A stretch of 64,000 nucleotides of DNA from a virus: positions 1-64,000 of the IMG/VR virus record IMGVR_UViG_3300022562_000051; one strand, 5' to 3'. A program made the position numbers and the translations under genes. Shown one piece after another: positions 12,573 to 19,854 of this stretch (positions are counted from its first letter, which is position 1; every line of letters begins with the position of its first letter). The notes beneath the pieces are model-generated. The model saw nothing but the letters and a program-made list of their open reading frames with translations, searched no databases and was not told the origin of the DNA.

Positions 12573-12880
12573 TCAAGCCTCTCACTCCCCGGCAGCAAAC
12601 GCTAATTGTAAATAGCGTAGTTCGCGCAATTGAGTCAGGTGACATTGAGCATCTTACTAAGAGTGCTTATAAGTTCCTGTACCTGTGCAGCGGATTCATT
12701 GCACATTACGATCTTTACGGCTTCCGCAGCTATTACGATGACACCGAAAAGCTGCGCCACGATATCATCTTGAATACTCAGGCGAATATGTGGTATAATT
12801 TCACTCCGAGGGATCGCGATTACGAATACTACATGTCGAAGCGCGATTGCTACAACGCTATCGTGGCGAGGATTTGCTAA
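12569..12880 (+). CDS. Hypothetical phage protein
   Basis: A 103-aa, mostly helical protein beginning MIKPLTPRQQTLIVNSVV, overlapped by 4 nt at its 5' end and 1 nt at its 3' end. The middle is rich in Tyr and Phe (YKFLYLCSGFIAHYDLYGF). No known domain is seen. A TATAAT-like sequence at 12794-12799 lies inside the gene and was not called as a promoter. Confidence 0.55.
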   Translation: MIKPLTPRQQTLIVNSVVRAIESGDIEHLTKSAYKFLYLCSGFIAHYDLYGFRSYYDDTEKLRHDIILNTQANMWYNFTPRDRDYEYYMSKRDCYNAIVARIC

Positions 12881-13122
12881 TGATGGACAATGTGCAAATT
12901 ACGAGCGAGGAATGGTCAGACCATATGACCATCGAAGAATGGGAGCAGTCTGTAGATTGCGGACTGTTCATTGACTACGATGGATTTGGTCACTTTGCGG
13001 ACAAGCTTGATGGCATCGAATGGGAAGGACTCGACGTTTACCCTTCGATGTACAAGAGGCAAGACCCGCGCTACTTGAACGAAAAGAGGAATTGGACGCA
13101 CATCGTCTGGTTTAACCGATGA
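12880..13122 (+). CDS. Small acidic phage protein
   Basis: An 80-aa protein, strongly acidic (ITSEEWSDHMTIEEWEQ), with DYDGFGHFADKL in the middle and an aromatic C-terminus. GAGG lies 8 nt upstream of ATGATG, and the first ATG overlaps the previous TAA. Small acidic proteins in such operons are often inhibitors of host enzymes, but there is no specific evidence here. Confidence 0.58.
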   Translation: MMDNVQITSEEWSDHMTIEEWEQSVDCGLFIDYDGFGHFADKLDGIEWEGLDVYPSMYKRQDPRYLNEKRNWTHIVWFNR

Positions 13123-13541
13123 GAATTGGATTCACAGGAACGCAAGACGGCATGAATGCTGCGCAGAAGCGCGAGCTATATGAAGTCCTGCGCACCTATG
13201 CCATGCCGTCGCCCATGCCACCGGATGAAAAGCATGAGTTTCACCATGGCGATTGCATTGGTGCCGATACGGAAGCGCATGAGATTGCCCTGATGCTCGG
13301 CTACGATGTTATTATTCATCCACCTACCAATCCCAAAAAGCGGACATTCTGCGAGGGATACAAGCGCCGTGCCAATCCCCTGCCGTATCTGGATCGCAAT
13401 AAGCGAATCGTTGAATCTACTTCGGTTCTTATTGTTGCGCCTAAGAGCGACAAGGAAGAATTGCGCAGTGGCACATGGTCTACGTATCGCTACGGTAAGG
13501 CACACGGCAAGACCATCGTAATGTTGAAGCGAGGCGAATAG
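13119..13541 (+). CDS. SLOG-like Rossmann protein
   Basis: A 140-aa protein with the signatures of SLOG/DprA-like nucleotide-binding folds: GFTGTQDGM at the first strand, FHHGDCIGADTEAHEIA at the phosphate-binding loop, NPLPYLDRNKRIVESTSVLIVAP and a C-terminal W-STYRYGKAHGK motif with glycine and basic residues. Members of this superfamily bind or process nucleotide-derived molecules. In a phage, handling of signalling nucleotides is conceivable but only inferred. It starts at ATG overlapping the previous gene's stop. Confidence 0.78.
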   Translation: MRIGFTGTQDGMNAAQKRELYEVLRTYAMPSPMPPDEKHEFHHGDCIGADTEAHEIALMLGYDVIIHPPTNPKKRTFCEGYKRRANPLPYLDRNKRIVESTSVLIVAPKSDKEELRSGTWSTYRYGKAHGKTIVMLKRGE

Positions 13542-13543
13542 TT

Positions 13544-13825
13544 GTGGAACCGACACTTGTCACAATCCTGCTGATAATTGCAGCAACCCCGATTATCGTA
13601 ATCGGACTCGTAGTGGCTATATGGGTAGGCATTAAGTTTATGTTTGGTGTAGCAGTTGCTCTCGGAACGTTTGCTGCTGTGTACATTGGAATTATATGCG
13701 CCATGTATCTTGCCGAGGCTTTGGGATTCCTGCCAGCGGGTATAACTGCTGAATTCTGGAATCAGACGGTACTCTTGTTTGATCAAGCCGTGCAGATGAT
13801 CAATGATGCGAGGATTTACAAGTGA
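13544..13825 (+). CDS. Small integral membrane protein
   Basis: A 93-aa protein with two or three hydrophobic segments (residues 4-25, 27-40 and 42-58, rich in Ile, Val, Ala and Gly). A soluble tail (TAEFWNQTVLLFDQAVQMINDAR) follows. It starts with GTG shortly after the previous stop. A holin is possible by size and topology, but the charged C-terminus typical of holins is weak and it is not next to a lysis enzyme. Confidence 0.58.
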   Translation: MEPTLVTILLIIAATPIIVIGLVVAIWVGIKFMFGVAVALGTFAAVYIGIICAMYLAEALGFLPAGITAEFWNQTVLLFDQAVQMINDARIYK

Positions 13826-14028
13826 GACTTTACGTGATTCCGGCTGGTAGTCCTGCCGTGGTGGTTTTCAAGACCCTTTCGAAAAATAGCTGCGCATCGT
13901 TTCCGCTGGATCATGCGATGGTGTTCGAAGAGTATGAATACGTGACTTCGGGTGAAGTTGAATATGTGTTCAAGCGCGACGGAAAAGAGTATTATTTCCC
14001 TGCCTCTGACGTTAAGATCGTAATTTAA
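13822..14028 (+). CDS. Small beta-rich phage protein
   Basis: A 68-aa protein starting with GTG that overlaps the preceding stop. The sequence alternates as in a small beta barrel (RLYVIPAGSPAVVVFKTL, EYEYVTSGEVEYVFKRDGKEYYFPA). It is the last gene of the operon before a strong promoter. No function is recognised. Confidence 0.58.
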   Translation: MRLYVIPAGSPAVVVFKTLSKNSCASFPLDHAMVFEEYEYVTSGEVEYVFKRDGKEYYFPASDVKIVI

Positions 14029-14035
14029 ATTAGAC

Positions 14036-14064
14036 TTGACACCAAGGCTAATCCCTGCTATACT
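14036..14064 (+). promoter_or_regulatory. Sigma70-type promoter (TTGACA-N17-TATACT)
   Basis: A consensus -35 TTGACA (14036-14041) and TATACT (14059-14064) with 17-bp spacing, about 40 bp upstream of the histone-like gene. Confidence 0.85.
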
Positions 14065-14105
14065 TATAGCGTCCATTTTGTAATTAATCCAAGTGAGGAT
14101 TGTAT

Positions 14106-14582
14106 ATGTCTAAGACAACCAAGTATTTCGACCTGTTCTCGGCTCTCAAGGCTGGTGGCGACAAGGGCGTGACTCCCGAAGCACTGGCTAAGAGCCTGAG
14201 TTTCACAACGGGTGCGCTCGCGGTCTACATTCACGCGCTGCGTCACAAGTTCGGCGCACAGATTGAGTCCGTGCGCAATGGTCGCACCGTAACCCTGTAT
14301 CGTCTGGTCAACATTGCGGAAATGGAAGCGGTGATCACACCGAATCGCAAGCCGCGCACGACCAAGGCGAAGGCTGCTGCAACCAAGACCAAGGCGAAGG
14401 CTACCAAGGCTACTCGCGTTACCAAGACGGTCAAGACCAAGAAGATCAAAGCTGCTCCGAAGGTCAAGGCTAAGGCTAAGAACGAGGATGGTCCGGTTGA
14501 GGTTCTCGACGCAGACCTCGACATTGCCGAGATTACTGATCGCGAACTGGATGACATTCGCTCGCAGTTGGGTATCGCCTAA
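14106..14582 (+). CDS. Histone H1-like DNA-binding protein with winged-helix-like head
   Basis: A 158-aa protein in three parts. Residues 1-75 look like a small winged helix (KGVTPEALAKSLSFTTGALAVYIHALRHKFG). Residues of about 78-125 consist almost only of Lys, Ala and Thr (TTKAKAAATKTKAKATKATR), like the tail of histone H1 or bacterial AlgP/HU-tail proteins. The C-terminus is acidic (EVLDADLDIAEITDRELDDI). GAGG lies 8 nt before ATG 14106. It is transcribed from its own strong promoter, so it is probably abundant. Likely roles are nucleoid or phage DNA compaction or gene control. Confidence 0.75.
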   Translation: MSKTTKYFDLFSALKAGGDKGVTPEALAKSLSFTTGALAVYIHALRHKFGAQIESVRNGRTVTLYRLVNIAEMEAVITPNRKPRTTKAKAAATKTKAKATKATRVTKTVKTKKIKAAPKVKAKAKNEDGPVEVLDADLDIAEITDRELDDIRSQLGIA

Positions 14583-14806
14583 TGGACGCAGCAACCGCAT
14601 TCTCTGGCGCATTCGGCGCAGTCTTCGCGCTCGCATTGATCGCACTGGCGGCAGCATTCTACTTGCTGCCTGCCATTGTCGCCTATAAGCGCAATCATCA
14701 CAACCGACTGGCAATCCTGCTCCTGAATATCTTGGGCGGCTGGTCATTCATTGGCTGGCTGATTTCCATGGTTTGGGCGTGTACTGCGGTTAAGAAGGAA
14801 GTATGA
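14582..14806 (+). CDS. imm: Superinfection immunity protein, T4 Imm family
   Basis: A 74-aa membrane protein with two membrane segments. The signature of the Imm family is clear: FYLLPAIVAYKRNHHNRLAILLLN followed by GGWSFIGWLISMVWA. T4 Imm sits in the inner membrane and blocks DNA injection by related superinfecting phages. The length (T4 Imm is 83 aa) and topology agree. It overlaps the upstream stop by 1 nt and the downstream gene by 4 nt, so it is co-expressed with the histone-like protein. Confidence 0.85.
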   Translation: MDAATAFSGAFGAVFALALIALAAAFYLLPAIVAYKRNHHNRLAILLLNILGGWSFIGWLISMVWACTAVKKEV

Positions 14807-15105
14807 CCGACTCTGCAAAACTCCTGTTGCGTAATCTGATTCAATCGAATCACGAAAAGAATCGTGGGTATCAGGCAGCATTGCGTGAAATCTACGAAAT
14901 GGAGAATCAGAATCGTCGGCTGCACTGGCTGATTCGTAATGGTCCGAAGGTATTCGGCACGTTGTGGACAGAAGCCTCTATTGAGGATATTGACACAGCC
15001 ATGCGTACACCGGAATGGTGTGAGCATCAGTGGATTTTCAACGGACGATTCGGCAAGAAAGACAATTACAAGTGTCTGTTCTGTGGTAAGGAAGAGGACC
15101 GCTGA
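14803..15105 (+). CDS. Small protein with putative C-terminal zinc site
   Basis: A 100-aa protein. The N-terminal half is helical (LLLRNLIQSNHEKNRGYQAAL, then a Glu/Asn/Arg segment) and the C-terminus has CEHQW and CLFCGKEEDR, a C-x-H ... C-x2-C arrangement that could bind zinc. It is coupled to imm by ATGA overlap. No family is recognised. Confidence 0.6.
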   Translation: MTDSAKLLLRNLIQSNHEKNRGYQAALREIYEMENQNRRLHWLIRNGPKVFGTLWTEASIEDIDTAMRTPEWCEHQWIFNGRFGKKDNYKCLFCGKEEDR

Positions 15106-15110
15106 TCTTA

Positions 15111-15278
15111 ATGGATCAGAGTAATATCCATTTAATCAAGCTTCCAAACCGCGATGATCTTTTGATCAAAGCGGCTTGGTTGCATGAGCATGGATACTAT
15201 ACGCACTTGACAATCCATCAAGTAGTTGATATGCTAGAGAAGCAACTAGACACTGCCAATACGGAGCCTAAACGTTGA
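15111..15278 (+). CDS. Small hypothetical protein (55 aa)
   Basis: A short ORF that fills the gap between two genes, starting 5 nt after the previous stop and overlapping the next start (GTTGA). It encodes a helical peptide with RDDLLIKAAWLHEHGYYTHL and HQVVDMLEKQLD. The tight spacing and coding-like composition support it; there is no recognisable motif. Confidence 0.5.
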   Translation: MDQSNIHLIKLPNRDDLLIKAAWLHEHGYYTHLTIHQVVDMLEKQLDTANTEPKR

Positions 15279-15805
15279 ACATCTTCTATCTGGCGCGTGA
15301 CCCTGCTACGGCTGCGCGTTACCATTGCGATAAGCACGTTGTAAAAATGATCGTGGAGTCAGCACAGCTACTCTCCACAGCACACCGTGTACTCGACGGC
15401 GACGAGAAGGGCAAGCTGCCCGATGCTCGCGATGCCGTCCTCTATCGTGCGACACACAAGAATCATCCATCCGCAATCTGGACTCGCAGCAATGTGGATC
15501 ACTATCGGTGGGTGCATGACCTTTTGTATTACCTGATATGGGAATACAAGAGCCGCTACGGACTGGACAAGCATCACAAGTGTCAGGACTTGCAACCGTA
15601 TCTGCTTGACGCACCACACAATATTCAATTCACTGAATGGCAAGACCCGCCACAGTGTATGCCCGAAGACGTTCAACAGAAAGACCCCGTTCAGGCTTAC
15701 AGGGACTACTACGCTAAATACAAAAGCGATTTCGCGCTTTGGCGTTGGGGCGACACGCCGGGATGGTGGGATGAAACGGTTCAGAGATTTCCTAAAAGAA
15801 AATAG
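15275..15805 (+). CDS. Conserved phage protein with HCDKHVVKM motif
   Basis: A 176-aa protein starting at TTG with GGAG 8 nt upstream. The N-terminus NIFYLARDPATAARYHCDKHVVKMIVESAQLL is the hallmark of a family found widely in T4-like and other large phages, with conserved Cys and two His that suggest a metal or catalytic site. A further conserved part is HPSAIWTRSNVDHYRWVHDLL. The family has no established function to my knowledge. It overlaps the next gene by 35 nt. Confidence 0.7.
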   Translation: MNIFYLARDPATAARYHCDKHVVKMIVESAQLLSTAHRVLDGDEKGKLPDARDAVLYRATHKNHPSAIWTRSNVDHYRWVHDLLYYLIWEYKSRYGLDKHHKCQDLQPYLLDAPHNIQFTEWQDPPQCMPEDVQQKDPVQAYRDYYAKYKSDFALWRWGDTPGWWDETVQRFPKRK

Positions 15806-16358
15806 CTTGCATGTCTTCGACATAGATGACACGCTATTTCACCATCCAGCCAAGATAAGAGTCATGAAGGGTCACAAGGAAGTGGCTCGACTCTCTTCGG
15901 CTGAGTACGCAGCGCATAAGCTGCCCGATGGACACCGGTACGACTACTCCGAGTTCCGGTCAGCGCAGCACTTTCACGACACGGCTGAACCTATCAAGCC
16001 GATGATCAATAAACTCAAGAGGCTGCACAAGAATCCTAATAATAAGATCATCATGAACACCGCAAGGGGTGACATGGATGATCGCGATAAGTTCCTCGAC
16101 AAGTTCCGCAAGCATGGCATTGACATAGATCGCATACATATTCATAGGGCAGGCGACATGGAGTTGCCGGGACCAGAAGCCAAGGCAGAGATTACGCACA
16201 AGCAACTACGCAAGGGCAGCTTTAAGTCAGTTCATATGTACGATGACCACAAAGATAACCTAAATAGTTTCATGAAGCTCAAAGACAGACACCCCGATAC
16301 CAAGTTCGTAGCGTATCATGTCAATAACGGAAAGACCAAGAAACATGAAGAGAATTAA
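15771..16358 (+). CDS. HAD-superfamily phosphatase
   Basis: A 195-aa protein with the HAD motifs: VFDIDDTLF (motif I, nucleophile Asp in DxDDT), NTARGD (motif II, Thr) and MYDDHKDNL (motif III/IV acidic residues). A small cap lies between motifs I and II. It starts at ATG 15771 inside the end of the previous gene; the longer frame upstream overlaps that gene fully and is not likely. CTAAATA at 15714-15720 could serve as a late promoter. The substrate is unknown; nucleotides or 3'/5'-phosphates are usual in phages. Confidence 0.82.
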   Translation: MKRFRDFLKENSLHVFDIDDTLFHHPAKIRVMKGHKEVARLSSAEYAAHKLPDGHRYDYSEFRSAQHFHDTAEPIKPMINKLKRLHKNPNNKIIMNTARGDMDDRDKFLDKFRKHGIDIDRIHIHRAGDMELPGPEAKAEITHKQLRKGSFKSVHMYDDHKDNLNSFMKLKDRHPDTKFVAYHVNNGKTKKHEEN

Positions 16359-16360
16359 TT

Positions 16361-16720
16361 ATGCCCACATATGAGTTTCGGAATAGAAAGACTGGTAAGG
16401 TAGAAGAACACGTTCTAAGAATGTCAGAGTATGATCAGTTCAAGGCTGACCATCCTGAACTAGAAAGAGTAGTATTATCAGCACCTTTAGTAAGCAGACT
16501 ATCAAGTGGCGCAACAGGCACAGTAACAGATATCGCAGCCAAGAAAGATGGCGGCTGGAAAGAAGTCTTACAGAAGATCGGCAGAGCAAATCCAATTAGC
16601 GAGGTAGGAGAAAAGTTTCACCGCAAGGGCATTAAAGAAATCAAGACTAGCCAAGTAATTGATAAGCATGTCAAGAAGCAAGAAAAGCAACGTGCAGAAC
16701 GTGCAGCAAGAGCAAAATAG
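16361..16720 (+). CDS. FmdB-like small protein without zinc cysteines
   Basis: A 119-aa protein beginning MPTYEFRNRKTGKVEEHVLRMSEYDQF. This is the start of the FmdB family and of a common short virion-associated phage family, but here without cysteines, so no zinc ribbon forms. The C-terminus is very basic (KKQEKQRAERAARAK). It starts 2 nt after the HAD gene and ends before a strong terminator. CTAAATA at 16260-16266 may provide late expression. The role is unknown. Confidence 0.65.
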   Translation: MPTYEFRNRKTGKVEEHVLRMSEYDQFKADHPELERVVLSAPLVSRLSSGATGTVTDIAAKKDGGWKEVLQKIGRANPISEVGEKFHRKGIKEIKTSQVIDKHVKKQEKQRAERAARAK

Positions 16721-16749
16721 ATTAGACATTGTATTCAGTGATGGTCGCG

Positions 16750-16784
16750 GGGGCAGGCACTCTCAATGGGTGCCTGCCCCTTTT
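16750..16784 (+). terminator. Strong rho-independent terminator
   Basis: A perfect 11-bp stem (16750-16760/16770-16780) with a 9-nt loop and TTTT. It ends the operon before phoH. Confidence 0.9.
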
Positions 16785-16809
16785 CATTTCCACAACGAAA
16801 GGGATTCCC

Positions 16810-17490
16810 ATGTCCAAAAAGAACAAGCAACCACAACACTTCTCTCTTCGCCATGTAAAGCCATTGACCGTCAATCAACAAAATACCTTTGAAGCATGGT
16901 ACCAAGGACAAAACCTGTTGCTTCATGGGGTTGCTGGAACAGGTAAAACATTCATATCACTATATCTCGCATTAGAGGAGATTTTACGAAGCAGTCAATA
17001 CAACAAGGTAGTCATCATTCGCTCAGTGGTACCTAGCCGAGACATGGGATTCCTTCCCGGTAACGCTAAGGAAAAGGCAAAGGTATTCGAAGACCCGTAC
17101 AAGGAAATCTGCGACGATCTGTTTGCGAGAGGCGATGGCTACGAAGTCCTCAAGATGAAGCGCATGGTAGACTTCATGACTACCTCGCATCTACGTGGTA
17201 TGACATTCCGTGATTCCATCGTGATCGTGGACGAGTGTCAGAACATGATCATGCAGGAGTTGGATACGGTCATTACTCGCATGGGTGAGAACAGCCGCAT
17301 CATCTTCTCTGGCGACTTCCGGCAGACTGATCTACAGCGGGACAAGGAACGAGCAGGGCTGCATTCATTTATGAACATCTTATCCGATTTATCTTGTTTC
17401 GATAAGATCGAATTTGGCGTGGAAGATATCGTCAGATCGGGGCTGGTCAAGGAATATATTATATCCAAATTAGAGTTAGGATATGTCTAA
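16810..17490 (+). CDS. phoH: PhoH-family ATPase
   Basis: A 226-aa P-loop ATPase typical of phages. It has Walker A GVAGTGKTF at about residues 40-48, Walker B IVIVDECQN, VIIRSVVPSRDMGFLPG after helix 2, and a sensor-like IIFSGDFRQTDL. The start at MSKKNKQ was chosen because GAAAGGGA lies upstream; the longer ORF would run through the terminator. PhoH proteins are linked to RNA metabolism and are common auxiliary genes in T4-like phages. The following gene has its own promoter. Confidence 0.92.
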   Translation: MSKKNKQPQHFSLRHVKPLTVNQQNTFEAWYQGQNLLLHGVAGTGKTFISLYLALEEILRSSQYNKVVIIRSVVPSRDMGFLPGNAKEKAKVFEDPYKEICDDLFARGDGYEVLKMKRMVDFMTTSHLRGMTFRDSIVIVDECQNMIMQELDTVITRMGENSRIIFSGDFRQTDLQRDKERAGLHSFMNILSDLSCFDKIEFGVEDIVRSGLVKEYIISKLELGYV

Positions 17491-17508
17491 AATAATTTGG
17501 AATTAGAC

Positions 17509-17537
17509 TTGACAGGACTGCTGGTGGCGTGTATAAT
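17509..17537 (+). promoter_or_regulatory. Consensus sigma70 promoter (TTGACA-N17-TATAAT)
   Basis: Both hexamers are perfect consensus with 17-bp spacing, the strongest-looking promoter in the window. It drives the operon from the PD-(D/E)XK nuclease at 17596. Confidence 0.9.
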
Positions 17538-17595
17538 GAGCGTGTAGCGATTGAAGATATAGTTTTAAATATATCTTAAAGGTATTAAAGAAAAC

Positions 17596-18261
17596 GTGTT
17601 TAACCATATTCGTCATGAGTTCCCGTCTTTGCTGACAGAAACAGTGGATGGGGGCAGAATCTATAATACGCCAGATGGTAATCGGTATCCATCCGTCACC
17701 ACAGTCCTTCAAGCTTACAGTGCCAAGGGTATTGCTGAGTGGCGTAAACGTGTGGGTGAGGCAACGGCTAACAGAATAAGCCGTACTGCTACAGATCGTG
17801 GCACATCCGTTCACAACGCAATTGAAAAATATCTCAAGAACGAATCCCTGTCGAATGTGGTAATGATGCCACACGCGAAGGCTGTCTACGTTCACATGAA
17901 GAAAGTGCTGGACGATCACGTTGATAACATTCACTGCCTTGAGACTCAGTTGTGGTCAGATGAATTGCGATTAGCTGGACAGGTTGACTGCATTGCTGAA
18001 TATGACGGTAAGCTGACTGTCATAGACTTCAAGACCAGTAAGAGGCTTAAGAAGAAAGAACAGATTGCTAACTATTTCATGCAGTTGTCAGCCTATTCGG
18101 TGATGTTCACTGAACGTACTGGTCTAATGGTCGAAGATGGGCGCATTATCATTGGTGTGGATGACTGCGCGTTTGCTCAAATCATGAGAGTCAATCCTTA
18201 TGATTACTTGGGCAACCTAAAAGAATATATCCATAAATACGAGAGCAGAGTGGCAGCGTGA
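17596..18261 (+). CDS. PD-(D/E)XK exonuclease (MGME1/Cas4-like)
   Basis: A 221-aa nuclease. RYPSVTTVL near residue 31 and RGTSVHNAIEKYL near 72 are typical of the MGME1/RecB-like branch. The catalytic core reads QVDCIAEYDGKLTVIDFKTSK (about 127-147), giving the D...D-x-K triad. C-terminal residues YFMQLSAYSVMF match the conserved Q-x3-Y motif. It probably acts on single-stranded or recessed DNA ends during replication or recombination. It starts with GTG about 50 nt after the predicted transcript start and overlaps a tiny membrane ORF. Confidence 0.85.
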   Translation: MFNHIRHEFPSLLTETVDGGRIYNTPDGNRYPSVTTVLQAYSAKGIAEWRKRVGEATANRISRTATDRGTSVHNAIEKYLKNESLSNVVMMPHAKAVYVHMKKVLDDHVDNIHCLETQLWSDELRLAGQVDCIAEYDGKLTVIDFKTSKRLKKKEQIANYFMQLSAYSVMFTERTGLMVEDGRIIIGVDDCAFAQIMRVNPYDYLGNLKEYIHKYESRVAA

Positions 18262-18338
18262 AATTACTATTTTACGTTCTGATCTTTCTTGTTCTTGTTG
18301 CTCTCTGGTGGATTTCATTTCCAGACGAGGGAGAATAA
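18258..18338 (+). CDS. Tiny single-pass membrane peptide (26 aa)
   Basis: A 26-aa ORF starting with GTG that overlaps the upstream stop (GTGA). It encodes one hydrophobic segment (KLLFYVLIFLVLVALWWIS) and an acidic end. Its position in an operon with two further membrane-anchored genes supports it, but such a short ORF could be chance. Confidence 0.4.
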   Translation: MKLLFYVLIFLVLVALWWISFPDEGE

Positions 18339-18342
18339 TCAG

Positions 18343-18573
18343 ATGGATGCACAAACAGTAGTTGGTGGCGTTGCTGCCGTTGTCGCACTAGCAGGCTTTG
18401 GCTGGTTCGTATGGACTAAGATCAAGGCTTCGAAGGAAGACGATAATTCCGGCTCCGGTGGCGGGGGCGGGGGCGGCGGCGGGGTTGAACCTATCGTAGA
18501 AAACACTCCGAAGGGTAAGAAGAAGGTCGCCGTCCGCAAGAAGGCAGTCGCCAACAAGAAGAAGGGCAAGTAA
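18343..18573 (+). CDS. Membrane-anchored protein with Gly and Lys tracts
   Basis: A 76-aa protein with an N-terminal membrane segment (VVGGVAAVVALAGFGWFVW), a run of about 10 glycines and a Lys/Ala-rich tail (KKKVAVRKKAVANKKKGK) that could bind nucleic acid or acidic lipids. Its first about 28 residues resemble those of the next gene (MD-QTV at the start, then GFG-F-W-K-K-SK), so the two share a duplicated membrane anchor. GAGGGAG lies 9 nt upstream of the ATG. Confidence 0.65.
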   Translation: MDAQTVVGGVAAVVALAGFGWFVWTKIKASKEDDNSGSGGGGGGGGGVEPIVENTPKGKKKVAVRKKAVANKKKGK

Positions 18574-18575
18574 TC

Positions 18576-19253
18576 ATGGACATGCAGACTGTTATTTCTG
18601 GTTTTATCGGCGGCTCTGTCCTTCTAGGATTCGGGGCGTTCCTTTGGTATAAGGTGAAACAGTCGAAGAAGCAGGATGTAAGCGGCGAGGGTGGTGTTGA
18701 ACCACCTGACCCGCTTGATCCTCTTGCTGAGAAGTCCAAGACGTTTGCTAACGTTACGGATTTCATCGGCAAGCTGTTCAACAATCCACGATCAATTCGC
18801 TGGATCATTGTTGGCGCACTGGCTATCTTTATTGCGTTGCTGTCCGTCAAGTCACGCGGCGAAGAACTATACTTCGATGCGGGTTCAGCCGTTGTGCGGG
18901 GCTATGCGCCGACACTTGGCTTGAACATTGCGTGGAAGGAAGCGGGACCAGTTAATACGGATTATGAGTTGGGATTCAAACTGATTGGACAGTCCGAATA
19001 TCGGGATGTTCATCAGTCAAATCAATTCGTGATTCATGGTATGCTGGTAGACGGCTACAAGAACTTCGAAATGGGCATGGGATTCGCATACTTCAATGTA
19101 CCTAGCGATTATGCCTGCCAAGAGACATTTACTATTCTGACTCGCTGGCGTTTCACACCGAGAATACATGCTCAGTATCAGCACTATTCATCCGGTGGAT
19201 CGTGTAAGCCTAACGTCGGCAGAGACTTGTTTACTTTGGGGTGGAGATTCTAA
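18576..19253 (+). CDS. Membrane protein with PagL-like C-terminal barrel segment
   Basis: A 225-aa protein. It has an N-terminal membrane segment like that of the upstream gene, a Pro/Asp linker, a second membrane segment (about residues 71-88), then a region of alternating strands ending in Phe as outer-membrane barrels do. The end, QHYSSGGSCKPNVGRDLFTL, resembles the catalytic block of PagL lipid A 3-O-deacylases (His-x-Ser, then PN-G), with H and S kept. If correct, it would modify or mimic a lipid A enzyme, but two inner membrane-type segments before a barrel are unusual. The PagL assignment is by motif only. Confidence 0.55.
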   Translation: MDMQTVISGFIGGSVLLGFGAFLWYKVKQSKKQDVSGEGGVEPPDPLDPLAEKSKTFANVTDFIGKLFNNPRSIRWIIVGALAIFIALLSVKSRGEELYFDAGSAVVRGYAPTLGLNIAWKEAGPVNTDYELGFKLIGQSEYRDVHQSNQFVIHGMLVDGYKNFEMGMGFAYFNVPSDYACQETFTILTRWRFTPRIHAQYQHYSSGGSCKPNVGRDLFTLGWRF

Positions 19254-19709
19254 ATGAGCGAAGCTAATACTGATTCATTCACAATCAACACAACGGAAGG
19301 CACCGTGTTGACTGAGGGTGGCATTAATTCACTGAATCCTAAGATGAATCCTGAAAATCCGCCATGGACATTTCGTGGGCGTTGCGTCAGAGTTGTAGAC
19401 GGCGACACTTACGACATTCTCTGTGATTGTGGATTCTCCATTTATCATAAGATTCGCGTCAGACTTCGCGGTGTGGATACTCCCGAAGTTTATGGCAAGA
19501 ATGCTAGCGAGGAAGGCAGGGTAGCTTCGAAGGTGGTGTACGACACTATCTTTGATAAGGAAGTTCTGATCTATACTTACAAGAATGCACCGTCAACGTT
19601 CAATCGTTGGGAAGCGGACGTATTCTTCAAGGACGAGGGCGGCAACATAATAAACCTAGCCAAATTCCTTGCACTGAATGGTTATGCAACGTTGTGGGAA
19701 CCAAAATAG
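19254..19709 (+). CDS. Thermonuclease (SNase-like)
   Basis: A 151-aa protein with the staphylococcal-nuclease fold: RVVDGDTYDI (metal-binding Asp), IRVRLRGVDTPEVYG (catalytic Arg and Asp), then a Glu/Gly-rich loop, LIYTYKN-style strand, RWEADVFF and a C-terminal NLAKFLALNGYATLW. The catalytic R-x-R-D-T/E set is present. There is no signal peptide, so it acts inside the cell, probably in host DNA or RNA breakdown. The start overlaps the previous stop (TAAATG). Confidence 0.88.
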   Translation: MSEANTDSFTINTTEGTVLTEGGINSLNPKMNPENPPWTFRGRCVRVVDGDTYDILCDCGFSIYHKIRVRLRGVDTPEVYGKNASEEGRVASKVVYDTIFDKEVLIYTYKNAPSTFNRWEADVFFKDEGGNIINLAKFLALNGYATLWEPK

Positions 19710-19719
19710 GAGACACAAG

Positions 19720-19845
19720 ATGTTGTTCGACATTCTATTAGCAGTAGTCGGTGTTATCATCGGCTGGCATTTCCCACAGCCGCTTTGGGCAAAGGCAGCT
19801 TGGGCAGCAATCACGGCTTGGATTCAAAAGATTCGTGATCGGTAA
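19720..19845 (+). CDS. Small Trp-rich membrane peptide (41 aa)
   Basis: An ideal ribosome binding site (AGGAG, 6 nt before ATG) precedes an ORF encoding MLFDILLAVVGVIIGWHFP and then a Trp/Ala-rich amphipathic helix ending in KIRDR. One membrane segment is likely. It sits between the thermonuclease and the tmRNA. The function is unknown. Confidence 0.6.
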   Translation: MLFDILLAVVGVIIGWHFPQPLWAKAAWAAITAWIQKIRDR

Positions 19846-19854
19846 GTTTTATTG

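Noticed and set aside
12770-12799. TTGAAT-N18-TATAAT promoter inside a small gene
   Set aside because: The spacing is 18 bp rather than the 17 bp shared by the others, it lies within coding sequence, and the downstream genes are tightly coupled to upstream ones.
14064-14747. Minus-strand ORF of 227 codons opposite the histone-like and imm genes
   Set aside because: It is an Arg/Leu-rich shadow of Lys/Ala-rich plus-strand coding sequence and lies across a consensus plus promoter.
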